64,000 bases of DNA from Sanguibacter inulinus (GCF_013415325.1 NZ_JACBYE010000021.1:1-64000); one strand, 5' to 3'; counted from the first letter of the stretch, positions 1 through 9,559 are shown. Notes: generated by a model from the sequence alone, not told the origin. Numbers and translations are program-made.

Positions 1-48
1 ACCCCGCAACGCCCACCCCAGCCGCACTACGGTGACGTGCAGCGCAGA

Positions 49-217
49 GCGACTGGAGCGGGCGGGGTCTGCGATCGTGGTGGGCCTGGCAGGCCGCCCG
101 CGGCCCGGCGATCGCAGGCCCCGCCCGCGGAAGTCGCGGACCGTGCGAGCGGGTCCTCTACCGGCAGCACGCCCTGCGACCCTGCGATCGCAGACCCCGC
201 CCGCGGAAGTCGCGGAC
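49..217. repeat. Opposed repeat element downstream of nrdE
   Basis: A 29-bp word at 49-77 is the inverted copy of 185-213, with 26 of 29 matching bases. A direct copy of the latter sits at 110-141 and another at 186-217 (31 of 32 bases identical, 76 bp apart). Either direct copy could pair with the inverted one, giving two alternative long hairpins. The element starts 14 bp past the nrdE stop on the side where nrdF would be expected, so it could be a terminator, an attenuator or an RNA-processing site between nrdE and the next gene. Nothing coding is supported in bases 1-230. Confidence 0.8.
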
Positions 218-230
218 GAGACCTACGACG

Positions 231-2375
231 TCACAGCATGCAGGAGACGCACCCCTCGACCTCGGTGCCCTCGAGAGCCAGCTGCCGCAACCGGATGTAG
301 TACAGCGTCTTGATCCCCTTGCGCCACGCGTAGATCTGCGCCCGGTTCACGTCGCGCGTCGTCGCGGTGTCCTTGAAGAACAGCGTGAGCGAGAGTCCCT
401 GGTCGACGTGCTGTGTCGCCGCGGCGTAGGTGTCGATGATCTTCTCGTAGCCGATCTCGTACGCGTCCTGGTAGTACTCCAGGTTGTCGTTCGTGAGGTA
501 CGGCGCCGGGTAGTAGACGCGCCCGATCTTGCCTTCCTTGCGGATCTCGATCTTCGAGGCCACGGGGTGGATCGAGGAGGTCGAGTTGTTGATGTAGCTG
601 ATCGAGCCTGTCGGCGGCACGGCCTGGAGGTTCTGGTTGTAGATGCCGTGCTCCATGACGGAGGCCTTGAGCTCGGCCCAGTCCTGCTGAGTCGGGATGT
701 GCACGCCCGCCTCGGCGAAGAGCTCGGCGACGCGAGGTGTCGCGGGCTCCCACACCTGGTCGGTGTACTTGTCGAAGTACTCGCCGGTCGCGTACTTGGA
801 GTCTTCGAAACCGCCGAAGTAGCGCTTGCGCTCGATCGCGAGGCGGTTGGACGCCGCGATCGCGTGGAAGGCGACCGTGTAGAAGTAGATGTTCGTGAAG
901 TCGATGCCCTCTTCGGAGCCGTAGAAGACCCGCTCACGGGCGAGATAGCCGTGGAGGTTCATCTGGCCAAGGCCGATCGCGTGGCCGGACTCGTTGGCGC
1001 GGCGGATCGACGGGACGGAGTCGATGCTCGTCTGGTCGGAGACTGCCGTGAGAGCACGGATCGCGGTGTCGATGGTCTTCGCGAAGTCAGGCGAGTCCAT
1101 GGCCTTGGCGATGTTGAGCGAGCCGAGGTTGCACGAGATGTCACGACCGATGTGGTCGTAGGACAGGTCGGTGTTGTACGTCGACGGCGTCGAGACCTGG
1201 AGGATCTCGGAGCAGAGGTTCGAGTGCGTGATGCGGCCCTTGATGGGGTTCGCAGCGTTCACGGTGTCTTCGAACATGACGTACGGGTAGCCGGACTCGA
1301 ACTGGAGCTCGGCGAGAGTCTGGAAGAACTCGCGGGCCTTGATCTTCGTCTTGCGGATCCGGGCGTCGTCGACCATCTCGTGGTACGTCTCGGAGATCGC
1401 GACGTCGGCGAAGGGCTTGCCGTAGACGCGCTCGACGTCGTACGGCGAGAAGAGGTACATGTCCTCGTTCTTGCGGGCGAGCTCGAAGGTGATGTCGGGG
1501 ATGACGACACCGAGCGAGAGCGTCTTGATGCGGATCTTCTCGTCGGCGTTCTCACGCTTGGTGTCGAGGAACCGCATGATGTCGGGGTGGTGTGCGTGCA
1601 GGTACACAGCACCGGCACCCTGACGCGCGCCGAGCTGGTTGGCGTAGGAGAAGGAGTCTTCGAGGAGCTTCATCACGGGGATGACACCCGAGGACTGGTT
1701 CTCGATGTGCTTGATGGGCGCGCCGTGCTCACGGATGTTGCTGAGCAGGAGGGCCACTCCGCCGCCGCGCTTGGACAGCTGGAGGGCGGAGTTGATGCCG
1801 CGGGCGATCGACTCCATGTTGTCCTCGATGCGCAGCAGGAAGCAGGAGACGGCCTCGCCGCGCTGCGCCTTGCCCGAGTTGAGGAACGTGGGTGTCGCGG
1901 GCTGGAAGCGCCCGGCGATGATCTCTTCGACGATGTTGACGGCAGTCGCCTCGTCGCCGTCGGCGAGGGTCAGCGCGACCATGCAGACGCGGTCTTCGAA
2001 GCGCTCGAGGTAGCGCTTCCCGTCGAAGGTCTTGAGCGTGTACGAGGTGTAGTACTTGAAGGCGCCGAGGAAGGTCTCGAAGCGGAACTTCTTGGAGTAC
2101 GCGAGGTCGAAGAGCGACTTCGTGAAGGCGGGGGTGTACTTCGCGAGGATCTCGGGCTCGTAGTACTTGTTCTCGACGAGGTACTCGAGCTTCTCCTCGA
2201 GGCTGTGGAAGAAGACCGTGTTCTGGTTCACGTGCTGCAGGAAGTACTGGCGCGCAGCCTGACGGTCCTTGTCGAACTGGATCTCGCCGTCCGGTCCGTA
2301 GAGGTTGAGCATCGCGTTGAGCGAGTGGTAGTCGAGCTCGGTCTCTAGGCCGATTTCCGTGACTGTCGTTGCCAA
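231..2375 (-). CDS. nrdE: Class Ib ribonucleoside-diphosphate reductase, alpha subunit NrdE
   Basis: Catalytic subunit that reduces ribonucleoside diphosphates to deoxyribonucleotides using a radical from NrdF and electrons from NrdH. About 714 aa, the usual NrdE length. Visible family features are the N-terminal [14 protein letters not shown] segment, the GEAVSCFL and NLCSEIL cysteine-containing active-site segments, and the C-terminal CVSCML redox tail. I place the start at a TTG (2375), which gives the family N-terminus and has AAGGA about 11 nt upstream. Longer upstream reading would run deep into nrdI. The gene overlaps the end of nrdI by 31 bp, so the two are translationally coupled. 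No nrdF follows inside the window. Confidence 0.95.
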   Translation of the reverse strand: MATTVTEIGLETELDYHSLNAMLNLYGPDGEIQFDKDRQAARQYFLQHVNQNTVFFHSLEEKLEYLVENKYYEPEILAKYTPAFTKSLFDLAYSKKFRFETFLGAFKYYTSYTLKTFDGKRYLERFEDRVCMVALTLADGDEATAVNIVEEIIAGRFQPATPTFLNSGKAQRGEAVSCFLLRIEDNMESIARGINSALQLSKRGGGVALLLSNIREHGAPIKHIENQSSGVIPVMKLLEDSFSYANQLGARQGAGAVYLHAHHPDIMRFLDTKRENADEKIRIKTLSLGVVIPDITFELARKNEDMYLFSPYDVERVYGKPFADVAISETYHEMVDDARIRKTKIKAREFFQTLAELQFESGYPYVMFEDTVNAANPIKGRITHSNLCSEILQVSTPSTYNTDLSYDHIGRDISCNLGSLNIAKAMDSPDFAKTIDTAIRALTAVSDQTSIDSVPSIRRANESGHAIGLGQMNLHGYLARERVFYGSEEGIDFTNIYFYTVAFHAIAASNRLAIERKRYFGGFEDSKYATGEYFDKYTDQVWEPATPRVAELFAEAGVHIPTQQDWAELKASVMEHGIYNQNLQAVPPTGSISYINNSTSSIHPVASKIEIRKEGKIGRVYYPAPYLTNDNLEYYQDAYEIGYEKIIDTYAAATQHVDQGLSLTLFFKDTATTRDVNRAQIYAWRKGIKTLYYIRLRQLALEGTEVEGCVSCML

Positions 2376-2761
2376 AACTGTTCCAATCCTTCGCGGACGC
2401 GGAGAACGTCCTCGGTCGTCCCGAGGAGCTCGAAGCCGTACAGGTACGGCACAGAGCACTTCTGGGAGACGATGGCGCCGGCGAGGCAGTAGGCCTCGCC
2501 GAAGTTGGTGTTTCCGGCGGCGATGACGCCGCGGATGAGCGACCGGTTGTGCTGGTCGTTGAGGAACTTCACGACCTGGCGGGGCACAGCCCCACCGTCG
2601 TTGCCTCCGCCGTAGGTCGGGACGACCAAGACGTAGGGCTCGTCGACGTGCAAGAACTCGTCCTTCGGCAGCAGCGGGATGCGCTGCGCCTCGAGACCGA
2701 GCTTCTCGACGAACCTGTGGGTGTTCTCCGACGCGCTGGAGAAGTAGACGAGGCGGGCCAC
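2345..2761 (-). CDS. nrdI: NrdI flavodoxin-like protein
   Basis: Small FMN protein (138 aa) that supplies the oxidant for assembling the dimanganese-tyrosyl radical cofactor of NrdF in class Ib ribonucleotide reductase. The N-terminus [18 protein letters not shown] is the FMN phosphate-binding loop of the family, and [13 protein letters not shown] near residue 85 is the second conserved flavin-site segment. It lies between nrdH (18 bp gap) and nrdE (31 bp overlap), the standard nrdHIE order. Length and motifs are normal. Confidence 0.95.
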   Translation of the reverse strand: MARLVYFSSASENTHRFVEKLGLEAQRIPLLPKDEFLHVDEPYVLVVPTYGGGNDGGAVPRQVVKFLNDQHNRSLIRGVIAAGNTNFGEAYCLAGAIVSQKCSVPYLYGFELLGTTEDVLRVREGLEQFWQRQSRKSA

Positions 2762-2779
2762 GTCAGGGGACCTGAAGGG

Positions 2780-3025
2780 TCAGGCGACGGACGCGGAGAC
2801 CTTGGCCGCGAGCGCGTTGATCTGGTCGGGGCGGAACCCGGACCAGTGCTCGTCGCCGGCGATCACGACGGGGGCCTGGAGGTAGCCGAGGCCACGGACC
2901 ATCTCGAGGGCTTCCGGGTCTGCGCTGATGTCGACGATCGAGTACTCGATGCCCTTCTTGTCGAGGGCTCGGTAGGTCGCGTCGCACTGGACGCACGCCG
3001 GCTTGCTGTAGACCGTGATGCTCAT
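2780..3025 (-). CDS. nrdH: NrdH glutaredoxin-like electron donor
   Basis: Redoxin of 81 aa that passes electrons from thioredoxin reductase to NrdE. The protein begins MSITVYSKPACVQCDAT. The CVQC redox pair is at residues 11-14, and the conserved WSGFRPDQI segment lies near residue 60. A longer open frame runs upstream to 3625, but homology-like sequence starts only at the ATG at 3025, which has a GGAG-type ribosome site just upstream. First gene of the nrdHIE operon. The leader from the NrdR-like box to the start is about 175 nt. Confidence 0.95.
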   Translation of the reverse strand: MSITVYSKPACVQCDATYRALDKKGIEYSIVDISADPEALEMVRGLGYLQAPVVIAGDEHWSGFRPDQINALAAKVSASVA

Positions 3026-3201
3026 GCGGAGTCTCCTCGAGGTGAGGGGCTGGGGAAGCCCGGAGTGTGCTGTGGTGCGGTGCCGCCGCTGCAGTGGTGA
3101 CGGCCAAGAAGGCGGGTTCCCCAGAGCTGTGTGGCGTGTCGTGCTGTGGTGTCTGAGCCCTCGCGTGGAGTGTGGTGCTGTCCTGCGCGCTGGGCGTGGA
3201 A

Positions 3202-3217
3202 CCACTATACCTAGTGC
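3202..3217 (-). promoter_or_regulatory. NrdR-box-like palindrome and -10 of nrdHIE
   Basis: CCACTATACCTAGTGC matches the NrdR consensus ACACTATATATAGTGT at 12 of 16 positions and has CACTA/TAGTG half sites. On the minus strand it contains TATAGT, a good -10 hexamer, so repressor binding would cover the promoter. NrdR boxes usually come in pairs about 31 bp apart. The sequence at 3232-3248 (CACC...GGTG) is at the right distance but a poor match. Confidence 0.7.
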
Positions 3218-3273
3218 CTCGACCGGATAGCCACCCCTAGACCTGGTGCTGCGTGTCGGGAGAGACACACAGG

Positions 3274-3472
3274 TGTGGATGACGGTGTGGACAACCGTCA
3301 CGGCCCCGGCACCCCCGCGGTGCGACTGCGCAGGGAGGTGTGCGACCGACCCTGTCGAGTATCCCCGGGACCCCTGACATCCCGCGCCGAGGCCGTCCAC
3401 CGGAGCCGTCGGCGAGCGCGAAGGAGGCTGTCCACCACCTGTGGACGACGGGCGTCCACGGGCGGTGGACAG
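3274..3472. promoter_or_regulatory. Cluster of DnaA-box-like words upstream of nrdHIE
   Basis: TGTGGACAA at 3286-3294 is an exact complement of the actinobacterial DnaA box TTGTCCACA. Related one- or two-mismatch words occur at 3274-3282 (TGTGGATGA), 3393-3401, 3428-3436 (CTGTCCACC), 3440-3448 (TGTGGACGA), 3452-3460 and 3464-3472 (GGTGGACAG), on both strands. The cluster lies 60-270 bp upstream of the nrd promoter. Only one box is perfect, so DnaA control is a hypothesis. Confidence 0.4.
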
Positions 3473-3541
3473 CGACGATGAGACGGCTGTCACGGGGGCG
3501 CGTGACGGCGGGTGAAAAGCGTCCTCGTGCAACGCGCGCTC

Positions 3542-3760
3542 GGCGTGTCCGGCTCGCTCGGCGTGTCGCCCGACCGGCGTGTCGCCCGCGAGGTCGCACC
3601 ACGGACGACGAGGTCGCACAGACACGCCGTACAGCCGCCTGCCGGAGCAGGAGCTGGCGTGTCCGTACGACCTCGTCGGTACAGGTGCGACCTCGTCGGC
3701 ACGGGTACGACCTCGCGGTCAGAGGTGCGACCTCATGGGCGATGGTGCGACCTCGCGGGC
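3542..3760. repeat. 20-bp-period opposed repeat array A
   Basis: The word GTRCGACCTCG recurs in direct orientation at 3665, 3685, 3705, 3725 and 3745, exactly every 20 bp (one copy reads CTCA). Two inverted copies lie at 3589 and 3609, also 20 bp apart. The inner copies sit inside a 20-bp inverted repeat, 3609-3628 versus 3656-3675 (18 of 20 matching), around a 27-nt loop. The loop itself holds a CCTGC/GCAGG hairpin at 3638-3651. A second word, GGCGTGTC, occurs at 3542, 3560, 3576 and 3656. The array ends 30 bp past the stop of the GH1 gene. The rest of the 3026-3790 gap holds only the nrd leader, the NrdR-like box and the DnaA-like boxes. Confidence 0.9.
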
Positions 3761-3790
3761 ACCTCACCCCTCGGGGCACCCGCGGGCGGG

Positions 3791-5236
3791 TCAGACCTCG
3801 TAGCGGATGTCGTCCACAGCGGGCAGCGTGCCCGTCGTCGCGAGGGTCCGGTACCAGTAGGCGGAGTCCTTCCAGGTGCGCTCGAAGGTGTCGTAGTCGA
3901 CGCGGATGATCCCGAAGCGGCGGTCGTAGCCGTAGCCCCACTCGAAGTTGTCGAGGAGCGACCACGCGAAGTACCCGCGGACGTCGGCCCCGGCGTCGAT
4001 CGCCGCGCCGACGGCGTCGACGTGGTCGTGCAGGTACGACACGCGCAGCGGGTCGTGCACCCGGCCGTCCTCGGAGACCTCGTCGTAGAAGGCGGCGCCG
4101 TTCTCGGTGATCATCATCGGCTGCTCGGGGTAGGCGTCGCGGACGGTGAGCAGCAGCTCGGTCATGCCCGCGGGCTCGATGTTCCAGCCCATCGCCGTGT
4201 ACGGCCCCGGCTGCTGGATGAACTCGACGTCGGTCACACCGATCCACGGAGACGCCGCGGACGCACCGTGCCCGTCGTTCTGCGCGGCCTCGCCGTCCCC
4301 CTCGAAGTGGCGGACGCGGACGGTCGAGTAGTAGTTGACGCCGAGCACGTCGAGGCGCTGGCGGGTGATCTTGCCGTCGCCGGGGAGCACGAAGCCCCAG
4401 TCGGTCACGTGCGCGGTGTCGGCGAGCAGGTCCTCGGGGTACGCCCCGTCGAGGACCGGGCCGAGGAAGGCCCGGTTGGCGAGGGCGTCGATCTTCCGCA
4501 CGGCGTCGAGGTCGGCCGCCGAGGAGGCGTCGTCCGGGCGGATCACGTGCAGGTTGAGCGTGATCGAGACCTTGGCGGCGTCGCCGAGGACCTCACGGAT
4601 CGCCAGGGCCGCGAGACCGTGGGCAAGGTTGAGGTGGTGGACCGCGGCGAGCGCCGCGGCAGGCTCGGTGCGTCCCGGGGCGTGGACGCCCGAGCCGTAC
4701 CCGAGGTACGCCGAGCACCAGGGCTCGTTGAGGGTCGTCCACACGTCGATCCGGTCCCCGAGCTCTTCGGCCATGCGGCGGGCGTAGACCGCGAAGGCCT
4801 CGGCGGTCGCACGGTTCGCCCAGCCCCCCTCGTCCTCGAGCTCCTGCGGGAGGTCCCAGTGGTAGAGCGTCACGACAGGCTTGATGCCGGCCTCGATGAG
4901 GCCGTCGACGAGCGAGGAGTAGAAGGCGATGCCCTCCGGGTTGAACTCACCGGTCCCGCCGGGCTGCACGCGTGACCACGAGATCGAGAACCTGTAGGCG
5001 TCGAGGCCGAGGTCCTTGATGTGCTGCACGTCTTCGGCCCAGCGGTGGTAGTGGTCGTCCGCCTGGTCTCCGGTGTCGCCGTTGAGCGTCTTGCCGGGGG
5101 TGTGCGAGAACGTGTCCCAGATGGACGGGCCGCGGCCTCCCTCGGTCGCTGCTCCCTCGATCTGGTACGAGGCCGTCGCCGAGCCCCAGACGAAGTCTGC
5201 GGGGAACTGGCGGGCGGCGGTGCCTGCTGCGGTCAT
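3791..5236 (-). CDS. GH1 beta-glucosidase
   Basis: Retaining glycosidase of family GH1 (481 aa) that cleaves terminal beta-linked glucose, and often other beta-glycosides, from short oligosaccharides. [18 protein letters not shown] at the N-terminus is the family signature. TLNEPW supplies the acid/base Glu171, and ITENGA supplies the nucleophile Glu378. There is no signal peptide, so it acts in the cytoplasm. It is a single gene with its own promoter: TATAAG at 5292-5287 is followed directly by a LacI-type palindrome at 5267-5280, the same motif found at the other sugar genes of this island. The exact sugar specificity cannot be read from the sequence. Confidence 0.95.
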   Translation of the reverse strand: MTAAGTAARQFPADFVWGSATASYQIEGAATEGGRGPSIWDTFSHTPGKTLNGDTGDQADDHYHRWAEDVQHIKDLGLDAYRFSISWSRVQPGGTGEFNPEGIAFYSSLVDGLIEAGIKPVVTLYHWDLPQELEDEGGWANRATAEAFAVYARRMAEELGDRIDVWTTLNEPWCSAYLGYGSGVHAPGRTEPAAALAAVHHLNLAHGLAALAIREVLGDAAKVSITLNLHVIRPDDASSAADLDAVRKIDALANRAFLGPVLDGAYPEDLLADTAHVTDWGFVLPGDGKITRQRLDVLGVNYYSTVRVRHFEGDGEAAQNDGHGASAASPWIGVTDVEFIQQPGPYTAMGWNIEPAGMTELLLTVRDAYPEQPMMITENGAAFYDEVSEDGRVHDPLRVSYLHDHVDAVGAAIDAGADVRGYFAWSLLDNFEWGYGYDRRFGIIRVDYDTFERTWKDSAYWYRTLATTGTLPAVDDIRYEV

Positions 5237-5266
5237 GACTCTCCTCGATGTGTGCGGCGCTCGTCG

Positions 5267-5292
5267 TCGAAGCGCTTCGCTCCGACCTTATA
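5267..5292 (-). promoter_or_regulatory. GH1 promoter -10 and LacI-family operator
   Basis: On the minus strand TATAAG (5292-5287) is followed 6 bp later by the palindrome at 5267-5280, which reads TCGAAGCGCTTCGC on the plus strand. It matches the operators at 15394, 20356 and 20521. Placement over the transcription start suggests repression. Confidence 0.75.
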
Positions 5293-5347
5293 CGGGTGGG
5301 GCCAGGTCGGGCCGGACGCCCCTCGTCGGGGCGTCCGGCCCGGGTGG

Positions 5348-7888
5348 TCAGGACCGCGCGCAGCTGTTGACGGACCTCACGACGGACGCGACGACGTCCG
5401 CGGCGGCCAGCTCGGAGACCCGCTCCGCAGAGACCCCGGCCCCGCTCGACACGAGGAAGGTGTGCGCCTCCCCCGGGAGCAGCGAGACGAGCATGTCGTC
5501 GACCACCCCGTCGGGCACGATGCGGTCGGCGAGGACCGAGACGTCCAGGGCAAGGGTTGCCGCCGAGACGTCGACCACGAGACCGCCCTCGACCGCACGG
5601 AAGGACACGTCGACCGCAGACGGGTCGAGCACGAGGTCCTTGGGCTCGGCGAAGAGGTGGATCTCGCGGACGTCGTCGAGCTCGGCGACGAGCACCTCAC
5701 GCGTCGCATCCCCGGGGGTCGTCAGCGCAGCAGAGAGCGGCACCTCGTGCACGGAGCGCGCGGGCACGGAGACCGAGACCTGCTCGGCCGCACCCTGCTC
5801 GGCGCCGCTCACGTCGAGGCGACGCAGCGTCACCTGGCCGTCCCACGCCTCCGCGTGGTCGTTGACCACCACGAGCGTGGGCACGCCGTCGCGCGGCTGG
5901 ACCGTGAGCAGCCTGTCCGCGTAGGCGTGGCGCAGGGCGTAGAACAGCGGCTTGGGGCGCTCGTCGCCGTCGACCGCAGCCCACGAGGTCACCGGCCAGC
6001 AGTCGTTGAGCTGCCAGACGATCGACCCGGCAGTCCGCGGCCAGTACGAGCGGTAGTGCTCGATCCCGTACTGGACGGCGTGCGCCTGGTTGAGCTGGGT
6101 GGTCCAGTGCCAGTCGTCGAAGGCCGACGGCGTGGGCAGGTGCGGCTCGAGGCCGCGGTCGAGCTTGAGGTTGCCGTCGGCGGCCTTCTGGTGGAGCAAG
6201 AACTCGGGCGACTCCTTGGTGAGCGCCGCCTCGGGGATCGACCGGGTCAGGGTCGTCCACGCCGGCGGACCCTGGAAGCCGAACTCGGAGCTGAAGCGCG
6301 GGACCTGGTCGCGGTACGTGGTGTAGTCGACGCGGTTCCACACCTCCCACTCGTGCCGGGTGCCGTGGTCGGCGTCGTTGGGGTGCACGGCCGGTGCACC
6401 GCCGGCGACCTCGGCCGTGAAGCCCGGGCTGTAGGGCGAGCCGTCGCAGTAGGGCCGGGTCGGATCGAGCTCGGCGACGATCGCCGGGAACAGCTCGGTG
6501 TAGTAGCGGAAGCCCCACGTGCGACCCTCGAGATCCTGCTGCCACCCCCAGTCGAGGTAGCCCCAGAGGTTCTCGTTGCCGCCGTTCCACAGCACGAGCG
6601 AGGCGTGCGGGGTGAGGCGGGCGACGTTCTCGCGGGCCTCGGCCTCCATCTCGGACCAGATCGGCTCTTCTTCGGGGTAGGCGGCGCAGGCGAGCAGGAA
6701 GTCCTGCCACACCATGACGCCGCGCTCGTCGCAGACGTCGTAGAAGTCCTCGGTCTCGTAGATGCCGCCGCCCCACACGCGCAGCAGGTTCATGTTGGCG
6801 TCGAGGGCCTGGTCGACCCGCCGCTCGAGGCGCTCCCGGGTGATCCGCGTGAGCAGGTGGTCGTCCGGGATCCAGTTCGCACCCTTGACGAAGACCGGCT
6901 GACCGTTGACCGAGATCGTGAAGGGCGTGCCCTGGTCGTCGGGCGTCGTGTCGAGCTCGACGGTGCGGAAGCCGATGCGCCGCTCGTAGGTCTCGAGAGT
7001 CGCGCCGTCGGTCGTCCCGAGGGTGAGCGAGAGGTCGAAGAGCGGGTGCTCTCCGTAGCCGACGGGCCACCAGAGAGGCGCGCCCGGGACCTCGAGGTGC
7101 ACGACGGCGGTGGGCTCGCCGGGGACCACCGTCACGGTCGCGACGTGGTCGCCGATCCCGTGGGCGGCCGCGAGCGTGGCCGTGAGGATGACGTCGCCGT
7201 GGTGGCGGTCGTCGACACCCCGTCCGAGGTCGACGTGGACGTTGACGTGCCCGGTCCCGTCGGGGCCCACGGTCACGAGCGGGCGGACCTGGGCGAGGTG
7301 CGCAAGGGTCCAGCGCTCGAGGCGCACGCCCTTCCAGATGCCTGCGGTCTGGAGGTCGGGGCCCCAGTCCCAGCCGAAGGAGCAGGCCATCTTGCGGACC
7401 ATGTTGAAGGGGTGGTCGTAGGCGCGCGGACGCAGCACGATCTGGTCGGCGACCTCGCGGGCGTGGGTGAGCGCCGAGCGCAGGTCGACGACCAGGTGGT
7501 TCTCGCCGTCGACCACCAGAGCGGCGACGTCGAACCTGTAGCTGCGGTGCTGGTTCGCGGTGCGCCCGACCTCGGTGCCGTTGAGGGTGACCGTCGCGAC
7601 GGTGTCGAGGCCGTCGAAGACGAGCTCGAGCTGCTCGCCGTCTGCCGCAGGGGACGACGTGAAGGTCGTCTCGTAGCGCCAGTCGACCAGGTGCATCCAC
7701 GCGAGCTCGGTCTCGTGGAGGTCGAGGTACGGGTCGGGGATCAGACCGGCGTCGAGCAGCGCGGTGTGGGAGGTCCCGGGGACCTGGGCAGGGACGGTGT
7801 CCTCGACGAGCCTGGAGGTCAGCTCGGGTGGCACAGGGCCGCCCGTGGCTCGCAGGGTCCATCCTGTGTGCAGCGTCTGGCTGGTCAT
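5348..7888 (-). CDS. GH2 beta-mannosidase
   Basis: Retaining GH2 enzyme (846 aa) expected to release mannose from the non-reducing end of beta-mannosides. The order of parts is the N-terminal jelly roll with RAYDHPFNMVRKMACSFGWDWG, the Ig-like domain, then the TIM barrel with RVWGGGIYE. LWNGGNEN carries the acid/base Glu439, and SSEFGFQ carries the nucleophile Glu535. The start at 7888 (MTSQTLHTGW) has AGGAG upstream; a longer open frame to 8155 has no family sequence. There is no signal peptide, so it is cytoplasmic. It is divergent from a ROK regulator and a sugar isomerase, suggesting a small beta-mannan or mannoside unit. Confidence 0.93.
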   Translation of the reverse strand: MTSQTLHTGWTLRATGGPVPPELTSRLVEDTVPAQVPGTSHTALLDAGLIPDPYLDLHETELAWMHLVDWRYETTFTSSPAADGEQLELVFDGLDTVATVTLNGTEVGRTANQHRSYRFDVAALVVDGENHLVVDLRSALTHAREVADQIVLRPRAYDHPFNMVRKMACSFGWDWGPDLQTAGIWKGVRLERWTLAHLAQVRPLVTVGPDGTGHVNVHVDLGRGVDDRHHGDVILTATLAAAHGIGDHVATVTVVPGEPTAVVHLEVPGAPLWWPVGYGEHPLFDLSLTLGTTDGATLETYERRIGFRTVELDTTPDDQGTPFTISVNGQPVFVKGANWIPDDHLLTRITRERLERRVDQALDANMNLLRVWGGGIYETEDFYDVCDERGVMVWQDFLLACAAYPEEEPIWSEMEAEARENVARLTPHASLVLWNGGNENLWGYLDWGWQQDLEGRTWGFRYYTELFPAIVAELDPTRPYCDGSPYSPGFTAEVAGGAPAVHPNDADHGTRHEWEVWNRVDYTTYRDQVPRFSSEFGFQGPPAWTTLTRSIPEAALTKESPEFLLHQKAADGNLKLDRGLEPHLPTPSAFDDWHWTTQLNQAHAVQYGIEHYRSYWPRTAGSIVWQLNDCWPVTSWAAVDGDERPKPLFYALRHAYADRLLTVQPRDGVPTLVVVNDHAEAWDGQVTLRRLDVSGAEQGAAEQVSVSVPARSVHEVPLSAALTTPGDATREVLVAELDDVREIHLFAEPKDLVLDPSAVDVSFRAVEGGLVVDVSAATLALDVSVLADRIVPDGVVDDMLVSLLPGEAHTFLVSSGAGVSAERVSELAAADVVASVVRSVNSCARS

Positions 7889-8099
7889 CTGTGCGTGGGC
7901 TCCTGGGTCGAGAGGACGGTGGGGCCGCGAGACGTCGGCGGCTCGGTTCGATGAGGTGCAGGTCGGCGAGAGGCCGGCGAGAGGTCGGGGGCAGCGGGCG
8001 GCAGACCGACGTCTGCGGCGCACCGGTGCGTCAGGGGTCGGGGGGCGGTGCTGGCAGGACGGGCCGGGCTCCAGTCCATCCTGGGGCACCTCGCGAGAC

Positions 8100-8178
8100 T
8101 TCGTCAACCTTCCTGACGAACCGTCTCGCAGCTCGCCCGCACATGCTCCTTCCACAATCTTCGGAGAGCGAATAAAGT
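8100..8178. promoter_or_regulatory. Divergent control region of mannosidase and ROK regulator
   Basis: The 333-bp gap 7889-8221 holds a perfect inverted repeat TTCGTCA-N7-TGACGAA at 8100-8120, a good candidate site for the adjacent ROK repressor. TAAAGT at 8173-8178 could serve as -10 for the ROK gene. The part from 7889 to about 8095 is GC-rich and shows no other clear signal. Confidence 0.5.
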
Positions 8179-8221
8179 GGGCTCAAGACCGTTCAGCCCA
8201 CCCGAGACGGAGCAGTCGGAC

Positions 8222-9550
8222 ATGGTTCAGGCACAGCGTGGCGGGACGGCGAGCACCTCCGCCGTCGTCGACGCGATCCGTGCCGCCGGGACCATCTCCA
8301 GGGTGGGGCTCACGAGCGTCACAGGGCTCACCGGCGCGACAGTCTCGACCGTCGTACGACGACTGATCGACGACGGTCTCGTGGTCGAGATAGGCCGCGC
8401 GGAGTCGACGGGCGGCAAGCCACGGGTGCTGCTCGAGCTCGAGCCGACAGCCCGCTACGCCGCGGGCGTCCACCTCGACCACGCGTCGATCACCTGCACG
8501 GTGACCGACCTGACCGGCACCCCGGTCGCGATCTCGACCCGTCCTGGCCCCGGGACCGAGCACCCTGCCGCTGTCCTCGAGGCTGTCGCAGCCGAGGTCG
8601 ACAGGCTCGTCGACGAGGCCGGGGTCGACCGCGAGCGCCTCTTGGGCGTCGGCGTCGTGGCCCCCGGCCCGCTCACCTCCTCGGGAGGCATGCACCGCAC
8701 CCCGCCGAGCATGCGGCCCTGGACGGACTACCCGATCACCCTCGAGCTCGGACGGCTCACCGGGCTGCCGGTGCTGCTCGAGAACGACGCCACGGCTTCG
8801 GCTGTCGGCGAGTACTGGTCGGGCGGGACGGACTCCGAGGGCAGCTTCGCCGTCCTGTACATGGGCACAGGGCTCGGTGCCGGGCTCGTCCTCGACGGTG
8901 TCGCGTACCGAGGGTCGAGCGGCAACGCCGGGGAGATCGGCCACACCACGCTCGACCTCGACGGGCCGCTGTGCTGGTGCGGCACACGGGGCTGCGTCGA
9001 GGCCCTCGCGGGACCGGCCGCCGTCGTGGCCGAGGTGCGTACCTCCCCAGGTCTCGCGCGCCAGCTCGGGATCGCACAGGCAGACGGAGCACCCTCAGGA
9101 GAGCTCGGGGCGCCAGCGGACGCCGGCCGCACCGACGACCCCGCGACCGTGGACGACTCTGTGGTCACGGCCTTCGCCGCCGTCGCCGCTGCTGCCTCGG
9201 CCGGTCACCCCGAGGCGCGCAGGATCCTCGACCGCTCGGCGCGCTACGTCGCCGCGGCCGCCCTCAACACCGTGAACCTGCTGGACGTCCGCATGCTCGT
9301 CCTCTCGGGGGCCAGCCTCGCTGCGGCCGGCGACGTCTACCTGCCCGTCGTCCGCGACCTCTTGTCCGCAGCACTCTTCGCCCGGGGCGACCACCCCGTC
9401 GACGTGCGGCTGTCCCGGACGGCCGCGAGCGCCCCGGCCGTCGGCGGCGCGGCCCTCGTGCTGCAGTCCCACCTCGTGCCGACGCTGGCACCCCCTGCAC
9501 AGCCTCGCCCCAGCGCCCCGCTGAGCGAGATCTCCACCCTGTCGACGTAG
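8222..9550 (+). CDS. ROK-family transcriptional regulator
   Basis: About 442 aa with an N-terminal winged helix-turn-helix (GTISRVGLTSVTGLTGATVSTVVRRLIDDGLV, residues about 20-55) and a C-terminal ROK sugar-kinase-like domain. The zinc site CWCGTRGCVE is near residues 251-260, and ENDATASAVGEYW is the sugar-binding/DNA-contact segment. I chose ATG 8222 (MVQAQRGG), which has GGAG about 8 nt upstream, over GTG 8177. It probably senses a sugar or sugar phosphate and represses the divergent mannosidase and its own operon. The next gene, a sugar isomerase, starts 9 bp downstream. Confidence 0.9.
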   Translation: MVQAQRGGTASTSAVVDAIRAAGTISRVGLTSVTGLTGATVSTVVRRLIDDGLVVEIGRAESTGGKPRVLLELEPTARYAAGVHLDHASITCTVTDLTGTPVAISTRPGPGTEHPAAVLEAVAAEVDRLVDEAGVDRERLLGVGVVAPGPLTSSGGMHRTPPSMRPWTDYPITLELGRLTGLPVLLENDATASAVGEYWSGGTDSEGSFAVLYMGTGLGAGLVLDGVAYRGSSGNAGEIGHTTLDLDGPLCWCGTRGCVEALAGPAAVVAEVRTSPGLARQLGIAQADGAPSGELGAPADAGRTDDPATVDDSVVTAFAAVAAAASAGHPEARRILDRSARYVAAAALNTVNLLDVRMLVLSGASLAAAGDVYLPVVRDLLSAALFARGDHPVDVRLSRTAASAPAVGGAALVLQSHLVPTLAPPAQPRPSAPLSEISTLST

Positions 9551-9559
9551 GAGTCACCG

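Noticed and set aside
408-2348. Very long open frame (646 codons) opposite nrdE
   Set aside because: Antisense frames stay open in this GC-rich DNA; the translation is a low-complexity mix of Val, Asp, Arg and Gly, and nrdE on the other strand is certain. The same holds for long frames opposite the GH2, GH31, GH42, atpA/atpG, prfA, hom and argS genes.
3232-3248. Second NrdR box
   Set aside because: Right distance from the first box but only the outer CACC/GGTG arms fit; the core does not match.
3274-3472. Chromosomal replication origin
   Set aside because: Only one perfect DnaA box, no AT-rich unwinding region, and no dnaA, dnaN or rpmH nearby.
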